Origin: Candidatus Hydrogenedentota bacterium
GTDB lineage: Bacteria > Hydrogenedentota > Hydrogenedentia > Hydrogenedentales > CAILVY01
Direction: 5' to 3'
Assembly (NCBI GenBank): GCA_903837785.1
Contig: CAILVY010000051.1
Location: 48,166 to 112,165 of the forward strand
DNA length: 64,000 nt
Numbering within the stretch: position 1 is the first letter of the stretch; each line of letters opens with the position of its first letter. Of this stretch, positions 57,372-64,000 are shown one piece after another. A program made the position numbers and the translations under genes. The notes below the pieces were generated by a model, which was not told where the DNA came from, ran no database searches, and was given only the letters and a program-made list of their open reading frames with translations.

Positions 57372-58949
57372 TCAGAGGCGTTTCAGGCGTATCCTGGCGC
57401 CGCTGTCCGGCGCGACGGAAAGGTCCAGGCCGTTCCGCAGCGCCTCGGCGGTGATTTCGCTGACGTTCCCGTCGCCCCGGTCAATCTGATACTTCGCGTC
57501 CTTCGCCACCGTGAACCATTCGGGAAACTGGTTGATGCGCGGATAGTCGCCGGGCATGCCCAGATACTCCGCGTGGCGCGGGACATCGAAACGGACCTTG
57601 CCGGCCCAGGGCCAGTCCGATTCCACAAGAAAACAGGTCCACCCGTCGTTGTCCTGGGCCGCGCCCACGCGCAGATCAGCCCGCCAGGATTCCACGTACG
57701 CGCCGAGCGACTTCCACTGCGCGTACATCACCATCGTGCGCGCGGAATTGCCGTCGCCGTACCAGCCTTCGATCACGCCCGTGTCGCGCTGCAGCTTGAA
57801 CAAGCGTTCCGCCGTGTAGTCGGCCCAATCGATGGCCTCGGGCACGGGAAAGCGGTTGATGAGGTTGATGCCGCCTTCGAGCGCGTCCGCGAAACCGTCC
57901 GCCCGGGCGCCTTCCCAGGGGTAATCCTTGTTCTTGGCGAGGCCGCTCATCACGTGCAGCACGGCCTCGCGATAGCGTGGTTCGTTGTCAATCTCGCCGA
58001 CCGTGGCAAAGGCGTTGTAGTTGTATCCCCAGTTGTCCGTGCGTTCGTCTTTCAGTATCTCGCCCGAAACGGGATTCACGGCGTTGTACAGGAGGCCGGT
58101 TTCGTCACGGCCCACTTCCAGCACGCGGTCCAGGATCCGGTGCATGGCGGCCTGCCATTGCCTGGCCTTCTCCGGATCCTGCCGGCTCGCCAGGAAATAG
58201 ACCTCGGAGAGCCCGCCGATCACCTCGCATCCGTGATCATCAAGCCCCAGCCTCGGGTCGTCCACGGGCAGGTGGTGCTCCAGAAAGTACGCGGCCAGGG
58301 CATAGGCCTGCTGCTTGTAGGTTTCGCTCTTGAACATCCAGGTCATGCGTGCGAGCGCCTGCAGGAGATCGCCCGCGACCTCGTGTGACTTGCTGGGTAG
58401 TTTTCCCACTTCCGTTTCAGTAGCCGCGTTCTTCCAGAGGTCGTCCATGAGCTGGCGCATGCGATCCGGCCAAAGGCCCGGTCCCAGCCATTCCGTGACC
58501 GGAATCAGCCCGTCCTTGATGTACTCGCTCGCCCCGAAGATCAGATCGTCGAGCTTGTAGTCCGGGGTGCGGAACCCCTCCTTCTGGAAGTCATAGTCGT
58601 CCGGCAGGCGATCAAGGCGGTTGCACAGGCGCTGTTCAGTCGCGAGGATCTCCGGCATGCGCCCGGCAAACAGGGTCCGGTCCGTGAGAAAGGTCGTGAT
58701 CACCATGAACGGATAATTGTCCGCGGCGCAGTCTTTGGCGTTCCAGTACAAGCCGCCTTTCTTCAGATCGTGGGGCAGCAGGCCCGTTTTCGGGTCCGAC
58801 CACTGGAGCCAGCCCTGGCTGTAGCGCCAGCAGAACAACAGCGCGCGCCGGTTCAGTTGCCCGTGATCGCGGGCTTGCTCCCACACGTCGGCCAGGGCGC
58901 CCGCGCACGCGGCCATGAGCATCAGCGTCAGTACAGTGCGTTTCCACAT
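57372..58949 (-). CDS. Secreted alpha/alpha-barrel-like protein, unknown function
   Basis: 525 residues. A signal peptide (1-20) precedes a helix-rich domain with repeated Trp/Tyr/Asp patches (LYWNAKDCAADNYPFM, GLLYNAVNPVSGE, NWGYNYNAFATVGEIDN, PWEGARADGFADALEG), which suggests an (alpha/alpha)-toroid of the type found in glycosidases and lyases. The last 80 residues look like a beta-sandwich. I could not assign a GH family or catalytic residues. It is convergent with the GH10 gene, 6 bases apart, and probably acts on polysaccharide. Confidence 0.75.
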   Translation of the reverse strand: MWKRTVLTLMLMAACAGALADVWEQARDHGQLNRRALLFCWRYSQGWLQWSDPKTGLLPHDLKKGGLYWNAKDCAADNYPFMVITTFLTDRTLFAGRMPEILATEQRLCNRLDRLPDDYDFQKEGFRTPDYKLDDLIFGASEYIKDGLIPVTEWLGPGLWPDRMRQLMDDLWKNAATETEVGKLPSKSHEVAGDLLQALARMTWMFKSETYKQQAYALAAYFLEHHLPVDDPRLGLDDHGCEVIGGLSEVYFLASRQDPEKARQWQAAMHRILDRVLEVGRDETGLLYNAVNPVSGEILKDERTDNWGYNYNAFATVGEIDNEPRYREAVLHVMSGLAKNKDYPWEGARADGFADALEGGINLINRFPVPEAIDWADYTAERLFKLQRDTGVIEGWYGDGNSARTMVMYAQWKSLGAYVESWRADLRVGAAQDNDGWTCFLVESDWPWAGKVRFDVPRHAEYLGMPGDYPRINQFPEWFTVAKDAKYQIDRGDGNVSEITAEALRNGLDLSVAPDSGARIRLKRL

Positions 58950-58983
58950 GATCCCGGTCCTCCTTCACGCGGGGGGTCTCTGC

Positions 58984-59012
58984 TGGACAGTGCCGCCGCG
59001 CATGGTTAAGAT
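58984..59012 (+). promoter_or_regulatory. Promoter of the PLP-enzyme gene
   Basis: TGGACA (58984-58989), spacer 17, TAAGAT (59007-59012). In the leader a hairpin CGCCCG (59054-59059), loop TTTG, CGGGCG (59064-59069) lies ahead of AAAGGA. Confidence 0.45.
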
Positions 59013-59096
59013 GATGCCCTGCGGAGACGGCAAATGTGAAGCACAAACCCACACGCCCGTTTGCGGGCGCGTGGCGGCGTGAAAGGACCAGCGGCG

Positions 59097-60545
59097 ATGG
59101 ACTTGCCCGCAATACCGAAACAGGGAATCTCCCGGGCCGAGGTGTTGGAGCGGATGCGCGGCCTGCAGGAACAGGACGTGCGCTGGAAAGAGAACCGCGC
59201 GTTCAGCCTGGTCTTCCATCAGTCGGACGAGCACACGGAATTCCTGAAGCAGGCGCACAACCTGTTCTTTGAAGGAAACGGGCTGAATCCGATGGCCTTT
59301 GCCAGCCTGCGCACCTTCGAGCACGAGGTCGTGCGGATGGCCGCGTCGATGCTGCACGGCGATGCGGAGACTGTGGGCACGATGACCTCGGGCGGCACCG
59401 AGAGCATTCTGCTGGCGGTGCGCACCTATCGCGATCGTGCCCGGAAACTCATGCCGTGGATTCGCCAGCCGAACATGATTGTTCCGGCTTCCGCGCACGT
59501 TGCCTTTGACAAGGCCGGAAAGTACTTCGATGTCGAGATGATTCACGCGCCGTTGGCGGACGATTTCCGGGTGGATGTCAAGGCGCTTGCCCGGTTGATC
59601 ACCTCGGACACGATCGCGATCGCCGGTTCCGCGCCCAACTACCCGAGCGGCATGGTCGATCCCATCGAGGAACTGGCCGCGCTCGCCGAACGGCGAAACA
59701 TCGGCATGCACGTGGACGCCTGCATCGGCGGCTTCCTGCTGCCCTGGGCGGAACGCCTGAACGCCCCGATTCCCGCGTGGGACTTCCGCGTCCCGGGCGT
59801 CACGTCGATTTCCGCGGACCTGCACAAATACGGATACGCGGCCAAAGGGGCCTCGACGATTCTCTACCGCTCGATGGACTATCTGCGGCATCAGTTCTTC
59901 GTCTATGTGGACTGGCCGGGCGGCGTGTTCGCGTCCCCGAGCCTGCCCGGGACCCGGCCCGGCGGCTCGATTGCGGCGGCCTGGGCCGCGCTCATGGCCA
60001 TGGGCGAGGACGGGTACCTGCGCAACGCGGAAACCGTGCTGCGCACGGCCCGGCGCTTCATGGACGGCATCAACGCCATCCCCGGCCTGCGCGTGCTCGG
60101 CAACCCGCCGGCCAGCGTCTTTGCCTACACGACCACGGAGCCGGGGCTCAACTGCTATGCCATCGCGGACCGCATGGCGGAGCAGGGCTGGCACATCGAC
60201 CGGCAGCAGCGCCCGCCGAGCATCCATCTCATGATTAACCCGGGCCACGCCGAGATCGCGGATCGCTATCTCGAAGACCTGCGGGCGTCCGTGGCCTATG
60301 TGCGGGCGCATCCCGGGGCGGAGTGGTCAGGCAGCGCCCCGGCGTACGGACTCATGGCCAACGCGCCGCTGCGCAAGCTCGTGGGCAAGAACGTGCTCGC
60401 CATCATGGAGCAGATGTACAGCGCCGCGGGCGAGGCGCCGCATCTCGACGCAAAATCCGGCGGCGGCGTGCCCGGGCCCGTGCTCCAGCTGATGAAACTG
60501 AAATCGCGCCTGGGCGATCTACTTCGATGGAGGCGCCGGCGCTGA
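59097..60545 (+). CDS. Sphingosine-1-phosphate-lyase-like PLP-dependent enzyme
   Basis: 482 residues from the ATG at 59097 (AAAGGA nine bases upstream). Group II PLP decarboxylase fold with the close signature of S1P lyase: TSGGTESILLAV (98-109), ASAHVAFDKA with His134, HVDACIGGFLLPW with Asp207, and SADLHKYGYAAKG with Lys244 as the PLP Schiff-base residue. DWPGGVFASPSLPGTRPGG is also characteristic of that subfamily rather than glutamate or tyrosine decarboxylase. S1P lyases cleave phosphorylated sphingoid bases to an aldehyde and phosphoethanolamine. No N-terminal membrane anchor is seen, as in bacterial members. The substrate here is inferred. Confidence 0.88.
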   Translation: MDLPAIPKQGISRAEVLERMRGLQEQDVRWKENRAFSLVFHQSDEHTEFLKQAHNLFFEGNGLNPMAFASLRTFEHEVVRMAASMLHGDAETVGTMTSGGTESILLAVRTYRDRARKLMPWIRQPNMIVPASAHVAFDKAGKYFDVEMIHAPLADDFRVDVKALARLITSDTIAIAGSAPNYPSGMVDPIEELAALAERRNIGMHVDACIGGFLLPWAERLNAPIPAWDFRVPGVTSISADLHKYGYAAKGASTILYRSMDYLRHQFFVYVDWPGGVFASPSLPGTRPGGSIAAAWAALMAMGEDGYLRNAETVLRTARRFMDGINAIPGLRVLGNPPASVFAYTTTEPGLNCYAIADRMAEQGWHIDRQQRPPSIHLMINPGHAEIADRYLEDLRASVAYVRAHPGAEWSGSAPAYGLMANAPLRKLVGKNVLAIMEQMYSAAGEAPHLDAKSGGGVPGPVLQLMKLKSRLGDLLRWRRRR

Positions 60546-60609
60546 CAGCGCGAGAATGAATTCCGGCCACGGGGCCGGTATACTGGCGCGGGAGGAATGA
60601 AACGGGCCC

Positions 60610-62529
60610 ATGCTCCACGCAATCCCACGGAATATCCAAACGGCTTTGGCAGGCGCCGCCCTGTTCCTTCTTGCTGCGGGCGCCGCCGTGGGACAAACCG
60701 ACCTCATCGACAAGATCCAGTCCGGCCTCGACGACGTGGCCAAGGGCATGAACTATGTCGGCCAGAAGGCGGGTGACCTCGTCGGCCCGGGTCTCGGGCT
60801 GGGCGAGGAGAAGAAGACGCCGTTCAACGAAACCCGGACGGTCAGCGAGACGTATCCGGTGGGACCGACGCCCGTGATTTCCGTGTCCAACCAGTTTGGC
60901 GAGATTCGCGTGACCACCTGGGACGACCGCGTGGTACAGGTGAACGCCGAGATCCGCGTGGGCGCGGAGACCGCCGAAGTGGCCGCGGAAGTCGTTCAGG
61001 CAATCTCGGTGCGCCTCTCGCACACGGAGGAGTTGGCGGAGATCAAAACCCTCTTCCCGGAAACGAAGCAGGAATGGGGTTACGTGGCCATGAACGTCAA
61101 CTACACCATCTCCATTCCGAAGACCGCCAGCCTCATCACCGACAATTTTTTCGGCGACACGGTGGTGCAGGGCAGCGGCGGATTGCTGGCCATTGAAGCG
61201 CAGTACGGCATGGTGGACGTCTCGAACGCCTCGGGTAACGTAAAAGTGCGCACCCACGGGGATTTCCCGGTCAAGGCGCACGGGCTGGCCTCGGGCGGCG
61301 TGTTCCAACTGCACAATGCCCAGGCCGAATTCAGCGGCATCAGCGGCGAACTCGAGGTCAACAACTTCCGGGGCAGCGTCACGCTGAGCGATCTTGCGCC
61401 GGACGCCTACGTGGACGTGACGAGCGACGGCGGCCCGATCCGCCTCCTGCTGCCGCCGGAAGTACAGCCGGATCTCACCGCGACGGTCCTCTATGGAACC
61501 TTCGCCTCGGACCTGCCGGTCTCGCAGACGGCGCAGGGCGGCAAGATCATCGCACGCAGCCCGAATGCGGACTCCAAACAGCGTGTGCTCCTGAGCACGA
61601 GCTTTGGCGATGTGCGCATCGAGCGCCAGATGAAGCCCGGCGACGCCAAACCCGGCCCGGCCGACTCCGCGAAGCCGTTCAACGACGAGTTGAGCCGCGT
61701 GGAGGCCGCGCCGGAAGGGACGTCAATCCGCATCGATGCGGCGCCCGGCGATCTGCGGATCGAGGCCATCGACGAAAACGAGGTGCGCGTGAAAGCCACC
61801 CGCACAGTCTGGGTGCCGCAGGCAACCAAGGCCCCGGCCGCACTGGAAGCGCTGCAACTGCAGGTGCAGCGCGCCGCGGGACGGCTGGACGTGAACACCG
61901 TGGCCGTGGGCGACCTGAAAGCGCTCGAATGCTCGTCCTACCGCGTGGACCTCGTGATCCAATGTCCGCGCTCCTTGCCCGTCGAGATTCGCGCCCAGGA
62001 AGGCCAGACCTACCTCAACAATCTCGGCGGCGCCGTCGTCATCACCCAGGTTCTGGGCGATGTCTCCGTCGAACGCCATCTCGGCCCGCTCACGATCACG
62101 GATGAAAACGGCAACGTCAATGTCACCGACTGCGGGGGGCCGGTGGAAGTCTCCGGGCACTATGGCACGATCATGCTATCGCGCAATCTCGCCAAGGTTT
62201 CGGCACAGTGTGTCCAGGGGCGCATCGTCATCGAGTCGTCGCGGAAAGAGGTCTCGGCCAAGTGCACCGGAGGCGACATTCGCATTCTTGCCCTGGAAGG
62301 CGTGGGGGGCGCCTATGACATCCTGGCGGAGAACGGCAACCTCAGCATGGCGCTCGCGCCCGAGGCGGATGCTTCGCTCACGCTGAAGACGACCGGTGGT
62401 ACCGTTCACAGCGCCATCCCGCTCAATGGCAGCACCGCGAAAGATCAACAGGAATTCAGCGGCCGCCTGAAGAATGGCACGCACGCAGTGCGGCTCGAAG
62501 CCCGCGGCGGCGACATCTACCTCGATTGA
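60610..62529 (+). CDS. Secreted DUF4097-type beta-helix-like protein
   Basis: 639 residues. Signal peptide (about 1-28). The rest is almost all beta strands in short repeats (VISVSNQFGEIRVTTWDD, VDVSNASGNVKVRTHG, LEVNNFRGSVTLSDL, DVSVERHLGPLTITDENGNV, VEVSGHYGTIML), the pattern of DUF4097 putative adhesin domains. There are two such domains, 70-330 and 355-639, joined by a hydrophilic linker. It is probably a periplasmic or surface protein, 64 bases after the PLP-enzyme gene and possibly co-transcribed. Function unknown. Confidence 0.82.
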   Translation: MLHAIPRNIQTALAGAALFLLAAGAAVGQTDLIDKIQSGLDDVAKGMNYVGQKAGDLVGPGLGLGEEKKTPFNETRTVSETYPVGPTPVISVSNQFGEIRVTTWDDRVVQVNAEIRVGAETAEVAAEVVQAISVRLSHTEELAEIKTLFPETKQEWGYVAMNVNYTISIPKTASLITDNFFGDTVVQGSGGLLAIEAQYGMVDVSNASGNVKVRTHGDFPVKAHGLASGGVFQLHNAQAEFSGISGELEVNNFRGSVTLSDLAPDAYVDVTSDGGPIRLLLPPEVQPDLTATVLYGTFASDLPVSQTAQGGKIIARSPNADSKQRVLLSTSFGDVRIERQMKPGDAKPGPADSAKPFNDELSRVEAAPEGTSIRIDAAPGDLRIEAIDENEVRVKATRTVWVPQATKAPAALEALQLQVQRAAGRLDVNTVAVGDLKALECSSYRVDLVIQCPRSLPVEIRAQEGQTYLNNLGGAVVITQVLGDVSVERHLGPLTITDENGNVNVTDCGGPVEVSGHYGTIMLSRNLAKVSAQCVQGRIVIESSRKEVSAKCTGGDIRILALEGVGGAYDILAENGNLSMALAPEADASLTLKTTGGTVHSAIPLNGSTAKDQQEFSGRLKNGTHAVRLEARGGDIYLD

Positions 62530-62654
62530 ACGGCCCGGCCAGGGGCTGCCGGCTGTAACCGTCTCCGCAATAGCGAAGTCCAATGCGTTGCCGTTCGGGA
62601 CTGCCCGATCCGGCGGATACACGGAAGGCGTCAAGGCTGAGAGGGGTGTCTGTC

Positions 62655-64000
62655 ATGCGAAACGGCGGATTGCGGTGCGGGATGATGTGCGCGTTGTTGC
62701 TGGCGTCGGCGGCCCATGCCGGGGATTGGCTGGCCAAGGACGGACAAAGCGCGTATCGGATTGTCCTGCAGGAGGGCGCCAGCCCGTCCGAACAACATGC
62801 GGCCGAGGTGCTGCGGGACCACTTCAAGCAATGCACGGGCGTGGAGCTTGCCATCGGCAACGGCGCGCCCGAAGCGGGACAGGCCATGATTCTCCTCGGC
62901 TGCGGCCCGCTGGCGAAACAACTGGGCGTGGATCCCGCGCCCGAGCAATTGGGCGAACAGGGCTACGTGCTGCGAACCCTGGGCAAAGACGTGGTCATCG
63001 CGGGCACGCACGCGGCCGGCACGCTCTACGGCGCCTATGACTTCCTCGAAACCGTGCTCGGCGTGCGGTGGTACGCGCCCGGAATCACGAGGACGCCCGC
63101 GGCGAAGGAAGTGGCGCTGCCCGCGCTGGACAAGCTCGTGAAGCCCGCCTTCCGCTATCGCAACACGAGCTATTGCTGGGCGGGCGCCGATGCGGATTTC
63201 CGCTCGCGCATGCATGACAACTCGGGCGGAGGGCTCGAGGATTGCCCCTACGGCGTGCAATTCACCTTCGATGGCTCGTGCCACAGCTACTTCCGATTCA
63301 TCAGCCCGGGCGAGTTCTTCGACACGCACCCCGAGTACTTCTCCGAAATCGGCGGCGTGCGCCGCGGCGGCGAAACACAGTTGTGCCTCACGAACCCGGA
63401 CGTGCTCGAGATCGTGACGGAGCGCATGCTGAAGCGCATGGCGGATCAGCCGAACGACCGGCAGCACAACTTCTCGCAAATGGATTGTTACAGCTACTGC
63501 CAGTGCCCGCGCTGCAACGAGATCAACGCGAAATACGGCACCCGCGGCGGAACGCAGTACTGGTTTCTGAATCAGTTGGCCGAACGGACCGCCAAAGTCT
63601 ACCCGAACAAGCTGATCAACACGCTGGCGTACATGTACACGGAAGAGCCGCCGAAGGACCTCGTCATGCACCCGAACGTGGCGGTCTGGCTCTGCCACAT
63701 GTACCCGTCCTGCGACAGCCACCCCATCGCCACGTGCGCGCTGAACGCGGACTACAAACGCCGTGCCGAGGCCTGGGCAAAGATCACGTCCCACCTCTAC
63801 GTCTGGCACTACATTGTGGACTTCGCGCATTACTTCAATCCGTTTCCGAACCTGCGCGCCATGGCCGCCGACATGCGCTTCTACCGGGACATCGGGGTCG
63901 AGGGCATCTACTTGCAGGGCAATGGCTCAAACGGCGGCGAATTCTATCTCCTTCGCCCGTATTACGGAATGAAACTCCTGTGGAATCCGGACGAAGACCC
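62655..64000 (+). CDS. DUF4838 secreted protein, 3' end beyond the window
   Basis: Open from the ATG at 62655 to the right edge, 448 codons with no stop, so the gene is partial. GAGGGG lies eight bases upstream. Residues 1-21 form a signal peptide. The first 140 residues match the alpha-glucuronidase-N-terminal-like domain (EQHAAEVLRDHFKQCTG, GTHAAGTLYGAYDFLETVLG, VRWYAPG). The DUF4838 barrel follows, with FFDTHPEYFSEIGG, LCLTNPDVLEIV, the Cys-rich YSYCQCPRCNEINAKYG and GVEGIYLQGNG. Members are frequent in polysaccharide-degrading bacteria; activity is not established. Confidence 0.88.
   Translation, partial: MRNGGLRCGMMCALLLASAAHAGDWLAKDGQSAYRIVLQEGASPSEQHAAEVLRDHFKQCTGVELAIGNGAPEAGQAMILLGCGPLAKQLGVDPAPEQLGEQGYVLRTLGKDVVIAGTHAAGTLYGAYDFLETVLGVRWYAPGITRTPAAKEVALPALDKLVKPAFRYRNTSYCWAGADADFRSRMHDNSGGGLEDCPYGVQFTFDGSCHSYFRFISPGEFFDTHPEYFSEIGGVRRGGETQLCLTNPDVLEIVTERMLKRMADQPNDRQHNFSQMDCYSYCQCPRCNEINAKYGTRGGTQYWFLNQLAERTAKVYPNKLINTLAYMYTEEPPKDLVMHPNVAVWLCHMYPSCDSHPIATCALNADYKRRAEAWAKITSHLYVWHYIVDFAHYFNPFPNLRAMAADMRFYRDIGVEGIYLQGNGSNGGEFYLLRPYYGMKLLWNPDED

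Overview
The window is about 64 kb of GC-rich DNA, about 96 percent of it gene-covered, from a Gram-negative bacterium. The outer membrane is implied by an LPS-export cluster (lptC, lptA, lptB) and by a Wza-type exporter. A DUF1559-type pseudopilin with an N-terminal methylation motif, many secreted polysaccharide-active proteins and a tiny Lys/Ala histone-tail-like protein suggest a member of the Planctomycetes/Verrucomicrobia neighbourhood or a related phylum such as Candidatus Hydrogenedentes. That placement is an inference from gene content, since no rRNA gene lies in the window. I saw no tRNA, CRISPR array, transposase or phage gene.

Region 1 (1-7.1 kb): a 37-codon 5' gene fragment, a GH29-like fucosidase, a Kelch beta-propeller protein, a GH43-like beta-propeller protein, glycerate kinase and a DUF1559 pseudopilin. 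Region 2 (7.2-18.1 kb): a housekeeping run, nadC-birA-coaX-lptC-lptA-lptB, followed by a close homologue of steroid 5-alpha-reductase, an ECF sigma factor with its zinc-binding anti-sigma factor, greA and carB. Region 3 (18.1-25.5 kb): a GHL10 glycosidase-like protein with a 50-residue partner, a DUF89 protein, and the lipid/ribosome operon DUF177-rpmF-plsX-fabD-fabG on the minus strand. Region 4 (25.5-27.2 kb): 1.7 kb with little coding sequence. It holds a dense cluster of GATC sites, an 11-bp tandem repeat, the 34-residue histone-like gene and a strongly structured RNA candidate that ends in a terminator. Region 5 (27.2-30.5 kb): an HtrA protease, an HtrA paralogue that has lost two of its three catalytic residues, and a small lipoprotein-like protein, translationally coupled.

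Region 6 (30.5-39.3 kb, minus strand): a ten-gene chemosensory operon, cheA-cheX-cheY-cheD-cheR-cheD-HDOD-cheY-cheX-cheB, with one promoter in front of cheA. It has two copies each of CheX, CheY and CheD but no chemoreceptor and no separate CheW. Its CheA has two Hpt domains and four tandem repeats of about 31 residues where P2 would be expected.

Region 7 (39.5-55.6 kb, minus strand): an exopolysaccharide locus. A strong promoter and a leader of about 265 nt precede wza, a Wzz-type chain-length protein, an ExeA-like ATPase with LysM, and a BY-kinase-like protein with a broken Walker A. A terminator closes this operon. The second half encodes a degenerate GGDEF-like protein, the priming sugar transferase, a methyltransferase, an acyltransferase, the Wzx flippase, a Wzy/ligase-type protein, three glycosyltransferases, and gmd and fcl, which make GDP-L-fucose. 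Region 8 (55.6-64 kb): a GH10 xylanase, a secreted alpha/alpha-barrel-like protein, a sphingosine-1-phosphate-lyase-like PLP enzyme, a DUF4097 protein and a DUF4838 gene that runs off the right edge.

Taken together the window combines core metabolism and envelope building with surface polysaccharide synthesis, polysaccharide breakdown, and a chemosensory operon whose input is not visible here.
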